NCBI GenBank assembly: GCA_016217865.1
Contig: JACRFO010000049.1
Location: 1 to 12,408, forward strand
Direction of reading: 5' to 3'
Origin: Candidatus Kerfeldbacteria bacterium
Lineage (GTDB): Bacteria > Patescibacteriota > Patescibacteriia > SBBC01 > CAIJZX01
Length of the DNA: 12,408 nt
Part shown: positions 1-7,414 of the stretch, piece by piece
How positions within the stretch are numbered: the first letter of the stretch is position 1
Layout of the letters: every line of letters begins with the position of its first letter
Notes under the pieces: generated by a model
Told to the model about the DNA's origin: nothing
Database searches by the model: none
Seen by the model: only the letters and a program-made list of their open reading frames with translations
Program-made: the position numbers and the translations under genes

Positions 1-1611
1 ATGGATCGGTTGGTTTGTGGTGACGTCGGGTTCGGTAAAACGGAGGTCGCTATTCGCGCCGCTTTCCGCGCCGTCATTAATCATAAACAGGTCGCCCTCC
101 TCTCGCCAACGACCATTCTGACGCAGCAGCACTTCGATACCTTCAAGAACCGGCTCAAAGACTTCCCCATCAAGATTGCCGCCCTCTCCCGTTTTGAGAC
201 AAAAGAAGAACAGCAAGCCGCGCTCGCCCAACTCAAGGCTGGTGAGATTGACGTCATCATCGGAACGCATCGGCTCCTTTCGCCGGACGTTAAGTTCAAA
301 GGTCTCGGGCTCATCATCATCGATGAAGAACAGCGCTTCGGGGTAAAACACAAGGAGAAACTGAAAGCCCTTCGGACCGAAGCCCACGTCCTGACGCTGA
401 CGGCCACGCCAATTCCGCGAACGCTCAACTTTGCCCTCTCGGGTTTGCGCGATATCAGCGTCATTGAAACACCGCCCGAAGGCCGCCGACCAATTGAAAC
501 GAATATCCAATCGTACAGCGATGAGGTCGTCGTCGACGCGATTGTACGCGAGCTGAATCGTAAAGGTCAGGTCTACTACGTCCACAATGAAGTTGAAACG
601 ATGCACCTGACAAAGGACTATCTCCAGCGCCTCATGCCGAAAGTCAGTATCGGCATCGCCCACGGACAGATGGACGAGAAGGCCTTGTCCGACGTGATGG
701 AACGGTTCGACAACCAACAGCTCGATATCCTGCTGGCCTCGACCATTATTGAAAATGGTTTGGACCTCCCGAATGTCAACACGCTCGTCGTTGACTACGC
801 CACGCAATTTGGGTTAGCCCAACTCTACCAGTTACGCGGCCGGATCGGTCGTGGCGATCGGCAAGCATACGCCTACTTTCTCTACCGGTCAGAAAAAATC
901 GGTGGGAAACCATCAAAGCGCCTCCAGGCACTCATGGAGGCGAAAGAACTCGGCAGTGGTTTCCGCCTAGCGATGCGCGATCTCGAAATTCGCGGGACTG
1001 GTAATATCCTCGGCAAGAAGCAACATGGCCATGTTACCGCCATCGGCTTGAACCTCTATGCCCGACTCCTAGCGCAAGCGGTTGAAGAACTGCGCACTGG
1101 CCGCCCGCCGCGCGCCAGCCACGATATCCTCCTCGATCTACCAATGGAGATCGCCATTCCGAAAGATTTCATCGACAGTGAGCCAAAGCGGTTACGACTG
1201 TACCAACGCCTAGCAGCCGTCGAAACCGTCGAAGAGTTGCGCGAGTTCCGCCGCGACGAGCTAAAGGACCAGCCGCTGCCTGAAGCACTGACAAACTTAC
1301 TCGAAGCGCTCGAGTTGAAGATCCTCGCCCAGAAGACTGCCATTACCGCCATCCAGCAAACGAAGTATACGGTCGACGGTATTCGCAAGGAGAAAATTAT
1401 CATCAAGTTCGGCCGGATGATTACGCCCGAGCAAATCGGCAAGCTCCTCGAGCGAAATCAGGCCTGGGATTTTACGCCCGAGTTCATCAAGATAGACCGT
1501 GAACACCTCGGCAAACGCTGGCTCCATGAGTTGAAAGAAGTGGTCAAGATTTTCGAAGAACCCGACGTTCCGGTACCCGCTGCGACGGTCTTGCCAAAAA
1601 TGCCCGGCTAG
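1..1611 (+). CDS. mfd: Mfd transcription-repair coupling factor, C-terminal part (5' truncated by window)
   Basis: Mfd is a DNA translocase that pushes stalled RNA polymerase off damaged template and recruits the UvrABC excision machinery. The visible 536 residues cover the motor and C-terminal domain; the UvrB-like N-terminal modules and RNA-polymerase-interaction domain must lie upstream of the window. The first codon is an internal Met of the Mfd-specific Walker A region, so it is not the real start. Visible motifs: Walker A GDVGFGKT (residues 7-14), DEEQ box (108-111), motif III TATPIPRT (134-141), helicase motif V around STIIENGLDLP (247-257), motif VI QLRGRIGR (277-284), and the translocation (TRG) region around FRLAMRDLEIRGTGN (321-335). 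A TRCF-type C-terminal domain follows at about 380-480. The conserved GDVGFGKTE and TRG region distinguish it from RecG. The gene ends in TAG and is followed by a hairpin with a short T run. GC content is near 52-55% with frequent GAA codons, the baseline for this window. Confidence 0.97.
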   Translation: MDRLVCGDVGFGKTEVAIRAAFRAVINHKQVALLSPTTILTQQHFDTFKNRLKDFPIKIAALSRFETKEEQQAALAQLKAGEIDVIIGTHRLLSPDVKFKGLGLIIIDEEQRFGVKHKEKLKALRTEAHVLTLTATPIPRTLNFALSGLRDISVIETPPEGRRPIETNIQSYSDEVVVDAIVRELNRKGQVYYVHNEVETMHLTKDYLQRLMPKVSIGIAHGQMDEKALSDVMERFDNQQLDILLASTIIENGLDLPNVNTLVVDYATQFGLAQLYQLRGRIGRGDRQAYAYFLYRSEKIGGKPSKRLQALMEAKELGSGFRLAMRDLEIRGTGNILGKKQHGHVTAIGLNLYARLLAQAVEELRTGRPPRASHDILLDLPMEIAIPKDFIDSEPKRLRLYQRLAAVETVEELREFRRDELKDQPLPEALTNLLEALELKILAQKTAITAIQQTKYTVDGIRKEKIIIKFGRMITPEQIGKLLERNQAWDFTPEFIKIDREHLGKRWLHELKEVVKIFEEPDVPVPAATVLPKMPG

Positions 1612-1633
1612 TCTAGGCTGAAGTTGGTGACTT

Positions 1634-1656
1634 GGCGCCCGCGACGGCGCTGTTTT
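1634..1656 (+). terminator. Probable intrinsic terminator of mfd
   Basis: A 6-bp stem GGCGCC (1634-1639) / GGCGCT (1646-1651), with one G-T wobble and a 6-base loop, is followed by GTTTT. It begins 22 bases after the mfd stop. The T run is short, so its efficiency is uncertain. Confidence 0.5.
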
Positions 1657-1660
1657 GCGT

Positions 1661-1691
1661 AAAGAAAAAGACCACGGAGGGCATCCATGGT
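1661..1691 (-). terminator. Strong intrinsic terminator of the orphan minus-strand gene
   Basis: Read on the minus strand, ACCATGGA (1691-1684) and TCCGTGGT (1678-1671) form an 8-bp stem with one T-G wobble around a 5-base loop TGCCC. It is followed directly by CTTTTTCTTT (1670-1661). It sits 11 bases past the stop of the minus-strand gene. Only the minus-strand reading has the T tract. It faces the mfd terminator, so the two transcripts are separated in under 70 bases. Confidence 0.85.
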
Positions 1692-1701
1692 GGAACGTGG
1701 T

Positions 1702-2142
1702 TCAGGCCGGCTGGTAGCTCGGCGACGATCCGCCGGCGGCGGAGGCGAGGAGGCTCCCAAGGACGCCCGGGAGGTCGTCGACACGCAGCATCGGTTGCTT
1801 CGCCCGCGGGCAGATCGGCACGAGATCGTCGTCCCGGTGGATGACGGTATCGAGCCCGAGCTTCAGGGCGTTGTTGATCGTCCCGACGCGGCTCTCGGTG
1901 TTGATGAAGAGCTTGATGGCAGCGTGGAGACGCCGGCAGTGGTCGGGCGTGGCCTCGTACGAGCGGATCTCCAAGCTGCCGCGCTTGGTGCAAACGTGGT
2001 ACGACGTCACCTCGGCGACCGAGGGCGGCTCCTTCACCAGGCGCTCGACCGTCCCCTTCGGACGGATGATGCTCAACCCGTCGTCGTGCCCGACGACCAG
2101 CGTCCGTCCGACCACCTGGATCAACCAGACCTGCTTCGGCAT
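1702..2142 (-). CDS. Orphan hypothetical protein, 146 aa, GC-rich, SD-led
   Basis: I do not recognise the family and assign no function. The chosen ATG at 2142 has AAGGAG six bases upstream; a longer in-frame reading from 2244 adds 34 low-complexity Arg/Gly-rich residues and would bury this SD. The protein begins MPKQVWLIQVVGRTLVV, which looks like two beta strands, then is mixed alpha/beta with a likely helix near residues 70-85 (PDHCRRLHAAIK). The tail from about residue 130 is Ser/Gly/Ala/Pro-rich and probably disordered. It has three Cys and several His but no clear zinc-binding pattern, and no signal peptide or membrane segment. It differs sharply from its neighbours: GC is roughly 60-68% by line, all Glu codons are GAG, all Lys codons are AAG, and third positions are almost all G or C. 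It is a single-gene unit with its own promoter, SD and terminator, lying between mfd and dprA on the opposite strand. Recent transfer is one explanation; unusually strong codon selection is another. Confidence 0.8.
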   Translation of the reverse strand: MPKQVWLIQVVGRTLVVGHDDGLSIIRPKGTVERLVKEPPSVAEVTSYHVCTKRGSLEIRSYEATPDHCRRLHAAIKLFINTESRVGTINNALKLGLDTVIHRDDDLVPICPRAKQPMLRVDDLPGVLGSLLASAAGGSSPSYQPA

Positions 2143-2148
2143 GCGGTG

Positions 2149-2154
2149 CTCCTT
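2149..2154 (-). promoter_or_regulatory. Strong Shine-Dalgarno deciding the start at 2142
   Basis: The minus strand reads GGAAGGAG CACCGC ATG, giving an AAGGAG core with a 6-base spacer to the ATG. It is the only clear SD before any protein gene start visible in the window, and it fixes the start of the orphan gene. Confidence 0.85.
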
Positions 2155-2215
2155 CCGTGAGAACCGGAACCTCGGGGCAGCACAGCGGCCACCCCCGTGA
2201 AACAGCAATGTACAT

Positions 2216-2244
2216 ACCCTACGACCACCATATGAATTCGTCAA
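2216..2244 (-). promoter_or_regulatory. Putative promoter of the orphan minus-strand gene
   Basis: On the minus strand, TTGACG (2244-2239, five of six matches to the -35 consensus) lies 17 bases from TAGGGT (2221-2216, a weak -10). Transcription would start near 2209, giving a leader of about 67 bases that carries a GC-rich hairpin before the SD. The -35 would lie inside the first codons of dprA if dprA starts at 2232. The -10 match is poor, so confidence is moderate. Confidence 0.4.
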
Positions 2245-3329
2245 GCATAAATCACCTCACGCTCGCCGCTCTGCACCGCGTCGCACCGGTGACAGAACGA
2301 GTACTGCATCTCCTGATGGACTCGGCACTGCTGTCACAACCGCTTGCAACCTGGACATTGTCCGACCTGGAGCACCTCGGTTTGCCAGCCGATCGCGCCC
2401 TGGCAATTCTCCAGGCCCTACCGGAAGTATCAATCGACGATACTGCTGACCAACTACACCGTTACAGCATTCAGGTCATCCTCCACGCTGATCCGGATTA
2501 CCCCGACCAACTACGGGAAATCGCCAGTCCGCCACCGCTCCTCTATGTCCGCGGACGACTCGACAGCATTCAACGATCCGGCCTGGCAGTCGTCGGCACC
2601 CGCCGCCCGTCGCCCTACGGACTAGGGGTATTGCGTCCGTTGTTACAGCCAGTCATTCAACAAGGGTTAACCATCGTCTCCGGATTAGCCCTCGGGATTG
2701 ACGGGTCTGCCCACCAGCTCGCAGTGGATGCACAACGGCCAACCATTGCCGTCCTCGGATGCGGCCTCAATCAAGTCTATCCGTGGGAGCACCGCCAGCT
2801 GGCGAGCGACATCGTCCGCCACGGCGGCGCAATCATGAGCGAGTTTCCCTTAGGCGCCAGGCCGGAACGACACCACTTCCCGCAGCGCAACCGGATCATT
2901 TCCGGCCTGGCGCAAGCAGTCCTCCTGGTCGAAGCCGGGGAACGTTCGGGCGCGCTCGTGACGGCCAAATTTGCCGTCGACCAGAATCGTGAAGTCCTGG
3001 TCGTTCCCGGGCCGATCACTTCACCCCAATCGGTCGGGCCACTCAACTGGTTGAAACTCGGAGCCACGCCAGTGACCTCCGCCAATGACATTCTAGCGGT
3101 CTTTAATCGGTCCGCTGCGGTCTCCACCGCGGCTACTGCTCCACCGCTCGCTCGCAACGACACTGAAGCCCGAATCCTCGCGATCACCGGCGCTGGACCC
3201 ACGCACGTTGACGAAATTATCGAAAAGAGTAGACTGGACAGCAGTGTTGTAGCCGCGGCTTTATCGTTACTCGAAGTCGACGGCCTCGTCCGCCACCTCG
3301 GCGGGTCGATCTACATCCTGTCTGCATGA
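2232..3329 (+). CDS. dprA: DNA processing protein DprA (DNA uptake/recombination mediator)
   Basis: DprA (Smf) binds incoming single-stranded DNA in the cytoplasm and loads RecA during natural transformation. In the 365-residue product the Rossmann-like core shows VGTRRPSPYG (121-130), SGLALGIDGSAH (150-161), VLGCGLNQVYP (174-184), SEFPLG (203-208), FPQRNRIISGL (216-226) and an ERSGAL segment (237-242). An N-terminal SAM/HhH-like helical region precedes it (about 1-75) and a winged-helix domain follows (about 310-365). All normal DprA modules are present. The start is uncertain: ATG 2232 is used here, ATG 2208 adds 8 residues, and GTG 2157 adds 25; none has an SD. The later start is preferred because family-like sequence begins soon after it. 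The TGA stop overlaps the topA ATG by four bases (ATGA), implying co-transcription and translational coupling with topA. Confidence 0.93.
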   Translation: MNSSSINHLTLAALHRVAPVTERVLHLLMDSALLSQPLATWTLSDLEHLGLPADRALAILQALPEVSIDDTADQLHRYSIQVILHADPDYPDQLREIASPPPLLYVRGRLDSIQRSGLAVVGTRRPSPYGLGVLRPLLQPVIQQGLTIVSGLALGIDGSAHQLAVDAQRPTIAVLGCGLNQVYPWEHRQLASDIVRHGGAIMSEFPLGARPERHHFPQRNRIISGLAQAVLLVEAGERSGALVTAKFAVDQNREVLVVPGPITSPQSVGPLNWLKLGATPVTSANDILAVFNRSAAVSTAATAPPLARNDTEARILAITGAGPTHVDEIIEKSRLDSSVVAAALSLLEVDGLVRHLGGSIYILSA

Positions 3330-5905
3330 CCCGACACCTCGTCATCGTCGAATCACCCACCAAGGCCAAAAAGATCAGTGAGTTCCTCGGCCGCGCCTAC
3401 GACGTCCAATCGTCGTATGGCCATGTTCGTGATCTTCCGAAGAGCAGCATGGGGATCGATATCGAGCACGATTTTGCCCCGCTCTACGAAGTCCCGACCG
3501 ACAGTAAGTCGGTCGTCGCTGATTTACGGAAGCGCGCGAAAGCAGCCGACGCCGTCTACTTCGCTACTGACGAAGACCGCGAAGGTGAAGCCATTTCTTG
3601 GCACTTGGCAGAACTGCTGAAGATTCCTGAAACCCAGCTGAAACGCATCGTCTTCCATGAAATTACCAAGCCCGCCATTCTCAAAGCCGTCGAGCAACCG
3701 CGCGGACTTGATATCAATCTCGTTCACGCCCAGGAAACACGACGGCTCATTGATCGCCTCTACGGCTACGAAGTGTCACCGATCCTCTGGCGGAAAATCA
3801 AACCGGGTTTATCGGCTGGCCGCGTCCAGAGCGTCGCGACACGCCTCCTCGTTGAACGCGAGCGGCTTCGCTTAACGTTCGTCCCGTCGGAATTTTGGGA
3901 CGCGCTCGCGACGCTGACCGCGAAGAACGGCCAATCATTCAAGGCTGAATTAGCCGCCGTCAATGACCAGTCGATTGTCAGCGGTAAGGATTTCGATCCG
4001 AATACGGGCAAGCAAAAAAATGAGCGGGGTTTGTGGTTGAAGCACGACGAGGCCGAGTCACTGGTCGCAGCATTACGGCAAGGCCAAGCGACGGTCAACG
4101 CTATTGATGAAAAGCCATTCACCGAGCGTCCATTCCCGCCGTTCACCACCAGTACACTCCAACAAGAAGCCAACCGTAAACTTCGGTATTCTTCGCGGCG
4201 AACGATGCAGCTCGCCCAGGGTTTGTACGAGAATGGTTACATCACCTACATGCGTACCGATTCGACCCTGCTCTCAACCCAGGCGATCGATGCGGCCCGG
4301 AGCTGGATTACCACACAGTACGGAAAGGAATTCCTCCCGGCAGAACCGCGCCAGTACCAAACGAAGGTGAAGAATGCCCAGGAAGCCCACGAAGCTATCC
4401 GGCCGGCGGGTGAACAGTTTACGTCGCTCGATCAAGTGAAAGCCGCTGTGGCTGATGATGAGTACAAGCTCTACGAACTGATCTGGAAACGCACGGTCGC
4501 GTCGCAAATGGCTGATGCGCATGGCCAGCGGATGACCGTCAGCATCACCATCGGTAATGCGCGCTTCGCCGCGAAGGGCAAATCGTATGTTTTTCAGGGA
4601 TTCCGCCGCGCCTACGTTGAAGGAGCTGATGATCCTGAACTGGAGTTGGCTGATCAAGAAGTAGTCTTGCCGCCCATGACGGTCAATGAACCCCTGACGG
4701 TTACGGATATCGCCTCCGTCCAGCACGTAACCCAACCACCGGCCCGGCTGACTGAAGCAGCTTTGGTCAAGGAGTTGGAGAGTCGCGGTATCGGCCGTCC
4801 GAGCACCTACGCCTCAATCATTGACACAATCCAGCGTCGCGAATACGTCGTCAAACGCGGCACTGCACTGGTCCCCACCTTCACCGCCTTTGCGGTTATC
4901 AATCTGCTCGAACAATACCTCGCGACAATCGTAGACTACAGCTTCACGGCGAAGATGGAGGATGAGCTGGATGCAATCGCGCGCGGCGAGGCTGATGATA
5001 AAGCCTACCTCAAGCACTTCTACTTTGGCGACGGCCAACCTGGGCTCAAACCAACGCTCGAACAAGTCAAAGACACGATTGACCCCCGCTTAACCAGCGG
5101 CATCACTATCGGCGAATCAGCCGGCAAGCCTGTCGAAGTCCGCATCGGCCGGTTCGGCCCGTTCATCCGTTGGGATGAAAAGACCTCGCGGATTCCCGAT
5201 GACATTCCCCCTGATGAGCTGACGGTTCCCAAGGCACTCGAACTCATTGAACACTCCCAGGCGGCCGAACAAGCCCTTGGAGTTGATCCGGCGACCGGCA
5301 AGAGTATCTACGTGAAAATCGGACGTTTCGGTCCATACGTTCAACTCGGCGAAAAACCAGAGCGTCCGAAGGGCGCCGACGGGAAACCGCTGAAAGGGAA
5401 GGCGGGCAAAGCGGTTGGTGAAAAACCGAAAATGGCCTCGCTCCTGAAAGGTATGGCGCCCCAGGACGTGACGGTCGAGGTCGCTCTCCAACTCTTGTCA
5501 CTCCCCCGCATCGTTGGCAAGAAACCGGGTACCGAAGATGATATCACCGCCGCCAATGGTCGCTTCGGTCCGTACATCAAATGCGGTACCGAAACGCGGA
5601 GTATCCCCGATGGCATGGAACCGACCACCATCACCCTCGAACAGTGCCTTGAACTCCTCGCCCAAGAGAAGAAAGGACGGGCCCGCCGTCAGGCGAAAGC
5701 CCTCCGCGAACTTGGCGAACATCCCGAATCAAAAGCGATGGTCAAGGTTCTCGATGGCCGCTACGGCCCATACGTCAGTGACGGAACGATCAACGCCACC
5801 TTGTCGAACGGGTTGACGCCAGAAAGTGTCACACTCGCGGAAGCCGTGGAATTGCTAAAAGAACGGGTAGCCAAGGGCCCCGTCAAGCGGCGCCGGAAAC
5901 GCTAG
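3326..5905 (+). CDS. topA: DNA topoisomerase I (type IA), 859 aa
   Basis: Relaxes negative supercoils by transient single-strand cleavage through a 5'-phosphotyrosine link. The Toprim domain opens with LVIVESPTKAKK (residues 5-16; acidic residue Glu9) and carries the DxDxE metal triad in TDEDREGE (81-88; Asp82, Asp84, Glu86). The catalytic tyrosine is Tyr308 in YITYMRTDS (305-313), with Arg310 beside it. The strand-passage domain continues to about residue 585, including the ESRGIGRPSTY motif (485-495). The C-terminal third has four topoisomerase C-terminal repeats marked by GRFGPF/Y or GRYGPY cores (608, 666, 745, 811), a Lys-rich linker (about 676-703), and a basic tail ending KRRRKR. There are no CxxC pairs, so the zinc fingers of the E. 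coli enzyme are absent. The start is the ATG overlapping the dprA stop. A hairpin with a T6 tract follows the stop. Confidence 0.97.
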   Translation: MTRHLVIVESPTKAKKISEFLGRAYDVQSSYGHVRDLPKSSMGIDIEHDFAPLYEVPTDSKSVVADLRKRAKAADAVYFATDEDREGEAISWHLAELLKIPETQLKRIVFHEITKPAILKAVEQPRGLDINLVHAQETRRLIDRLYGYEVSPILWRKIKPGLSAGRVQSVATRLLVERERLRLTFVPSEFWDALATLTAKNGQSFKAELAAVNDQSIVSGKDFDPNTGKQKNERGLWLKHDEAESLVAALRQGQATVNAIDEKPFTERPFPPFTTSTLQQEANRKLRYSSRRTMQLAQGLYENGYITYMRTDSTLLSTQAIDAARSWITTQYGKEFLPAEPRQYQTKVKNAQEAHEAIRPAGEQFTSLDQVKAAVADDEYKLYELIWKRTVASQMADAHGQRMTVSITIGNARFAAKGKSYVFQGFRRAYVEGADDPELELADQEVVLPPMTVNEPLTVTDIASVQHVTQPPARLTEAALVKELESRGIGRPSTYASIIDTIQRREYVVKRGTALVPTFTAFAVINLLEQYLATIVDYSFTAKMEDELDAIARGEADDKAYLKHFYFGDGQPGLKPTLEQVKDTIDPRLTSGITIGESAGKPVEVRIGRFGPFIRWDEKTSRIPDDIPPDELTVPKALELIEHSQAAEQALGVDPATGKSIYVKIGRFGPYVQLGEKPERPKGADGKPLKGKAGKAVGEKPKMASLLKGMAPQDVTVEVALQLLSLPRIVGKKPGTEDDITAANGRFGPYIKCGTETRSIPDGMEPTTITLEQCLELLAQEKKGRARRQAKALRELGEHPESKAMVKVLDGRYGPYVSDGTINATLSNGLTPESVTLAEAVELLKERVAKGPVKRRRKR

Positions 5906-5926
5906 GTTGCGCCGGGGCGGTTTTTT
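5888..5926 (+). terminator. Possible terminator or attenuator between topA and rsh
   Basis: CGGCGC (5888-5893) pairs with GCGCCG (5909-5914) across a 15-base loop. After GGGCGG comes a TTTTTT tract (5921-5926). The hairpin begins inside the last topA codons, and the loop is long with six bases between stem and T tract, so the geometry is imperfect. Partial read-through into the RSH gene 36 bases downstream of topA is likely. Confidence 0.4.
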
Positions 5927-5941
5927 CGCTACCGTTGGGAC

Positions 5942-7414
5942 ATGACCAGCGCCGATTTGCTTTCTGCCGGTAAGAAACGGTTCAACCGTCACGACCTGCG
6001 GCGGCTTTCGGACGCAATTGAGTTTGCGGAAATCGCCCACCAGGGACAATTTAGGAAATCCGGAGAACCGTACGTCATGCACGCCTACGCGACGGCCCAG
6101 ACGTTGCTGACGCTTGGTATGGATATTGATACGGTCGTGGCTGGAGTCCTGCACGATGTTCCGGAAGATACCGCCTATACGTTGGGTGATGTCGAGAAGC
6201 TGTTCGGCCTCACGGTCGCCAAGCTTGTCGCCGGCGTGACGAAACTCGGCAAGTTGAAGTACCGCGGACTCGAACGATATGTCGAAAATCTGCGTCGGAT
6301 GTTCGTGGCGATGGCTGAAGATGTCCGCGTCATGATCATCAAATTCGCCGACCGACTTCACAATCTTTCCACATTAGGCTCGCTCCCGCCGGATAAACAA
6401 CTCCGGATTGCTCGTGAATCACTGGATATCTATGCGCCGCTAGCCAACCGCCTTGGGATGGGCGACATCAAGGGTCAGCTCGAAGACCTCGCCTTTCCGT
6501 ACGTCTATCCGCAGGAGTATGCCTGGGTCACGTCCCTGCTTGGGACCAGGTATGAAACGCTCCATTCGGTCATTGACGTCATGACCTCGGAACTCACCTC
6601 GAGTCTCGCCAAAGCGAAGATCAAACCGTTGAGTATCCACGGCCGCCGAAAGCATCTTTACAGTTTGTACGAAAAACTCCTCCGACCAGAATACGACCGT
6701 GACTTATCGAAAATCTGGGATCTCGTCGCTCTGCGTGTTGTGCTGAAGAACGTCAATGATTGCTACGGTGCGCTCGGCATCATCCACCAACTCTGGCGGC
6801 CGGTTCCACACCGGTTCAAAGACTACATCGCCCAGCCCAAACCGAACGGGTACCAGTCCATTCACACCACCGTGTTCGGACCTGGTGGTCAGCCAGTCGA
6901 AATCCAAGTTCGTGATGAAGTCATGCATCAACTCGCCGAGTTCGGCGTCGCCGCACACTGGCACTACACCGAATCAGGAAAACCCGTTGCGGCCGCGAAA
7001 GTTGAAGACAAACTGGCCTGGGTGAAAGAGTTGGCTGACTGGCGCCAAGATGTTACTAGCGATGAGCAGTTTCTCGAGGCGCTGAAAATCGATGCGCTGC
7101 AGAAACGGATCTTCTGCCTCACTCCGACTGGCGACGTGATTGACCTTCCCGAACTGGCCACGCCAATTGACTTTGCCTATCACGTCCACTCGGAACTCGG
7201 GAACCACTGCGTTGGTGCAAAGATCAATGATGCTCTCGTCAGCCTCGACACGGCCCTGAAGAGCGGCGATGTCGTCGAAATCATGACCGACAAAAACCGG
7301 AAGGTCCCAAATCACGACTGGCTCGAGCTCGCCAAAACGCAAACCGCCCGCGGGCATATCCGCAAGGCGTTGCGTGAAGCTGGTCAGGAGATCGGTTCTG
7401 ACCCTACGCCGTAA
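5942..7414 (+). CDS. RelA/SpoT-type (p)ppGpp synthetase/hydrolase, short form (490 aa)
   Basis: A RelA-SpoT homologue (RSH) that makes and breaks the alarmone (p)ppGpp. The N-terminal HD hydrolase looks intact: Arg38 and His47 in RKSGEPYVMH, HDVPED (71-76), and Asp137/Asn141 in KFADRLHN, matching known Rel hydrolase residues in spacing. The synthetase domain (about 205-345) has the G-loop GRRK (234-237), Asp260 in IWDLVALR, Tyr304 in NGYQSIHTT, and Glu320 in EIQVR. RFKD (291-294) is the RxKD signature of bifunctional Rel/SpoT rather than the ExDD of synthetase-specialised RelA. A TGS domain follows (about 388-450) and a short helical stretch to residue 490. The zinc-finger/coiled-coil and ACT modules that extend classical RSH proteins to about 700 or more residues are missing; the gene ends in a normal TAA, not a visible frameshift. 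No SD precedes the ATG at 5942. It follows topA by 36 bases and overlaps the convergent minus-strand gene by 11 bp. 'rsh' or 'relA/spoT' are both used for such genes, so no single symbol is given. Confidence 0.95.
   Translation: MTSADLLSAGKKRFNRHDLRRLSDAIEFAEIAHQGQFRKSGEPYVMHAYATAQTLLTLGMDIDTVVAGVLHDVPEDTAYTLGDVEKLFGLTVAKLVAGVTKLGKLKYRGLERYVENLRRMFVAMAEDVRVMIIKFADRLHNLSTLGSLPPDKQLRIARESLDIYAPLANRLGMGDIKGQLEDLAFPYVYPQEYAWVTSLLGTRYETLHSVIDVMTSELTSSLAKAKIKPLSIHGRRKHLYSLYEKLLRPEYDRDLSKIWDLVALRVVLKNVNDCYGALGIIHQLWRPVPHRFKDYIAQPKPNGYQSIHTTVFGPGGQPVEIQVRDEVMHQLAEFGVAAHWHYTESGKPVAAAKVEDKLAWVKELADWRQDVTSDEQFLEALKIDALQKRIFCLTPTGDVIDLPELATPIDFAYHVHSELGNHCVGAKINDALVSLDTALKSGDVVEIMTDKNRKVPNHDWLELAKTQTARGHIRKALREAGQEIGSDPTP

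Noticed and set aside
1687..2160. Plus-strand open frames of 70-157 residues and a second minus-strand frame (1613-2215) over the GC-rich region
   Set aside because: They are Arg/Gly/Pro-rich shadows expected in GC-rich DNA, lack SDs, and are out of frame with the minus-strand gene that has the SD and terminator.
2197..2204. GTGAAACA, an exact half of the bacterial parS palindrome
   Set aside because: The other half is unrelated (CCACCCCC); an 8-base match on either strand in 12 kb is not surprising and ParB needs the full palindrome.
1687..2231. 7-bp inverted repeat ATGGTGG (1687-1693) / CCACCAT (2225-2231) flanking the orphan gene as possible mobile-element ends
   Set aside because: Too short, the left copy is part of the terminator stem, and there is no transposase or target duplication.
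2230..2240. CATATGAATTC, adjacent NdeI and EcoRI sites resembling a cloning polylinker
   Set aside because: Only 11 bases, no further vector-like sequence on either side, and the frame reads naturally into dprA. Chance is the simpler explanation.
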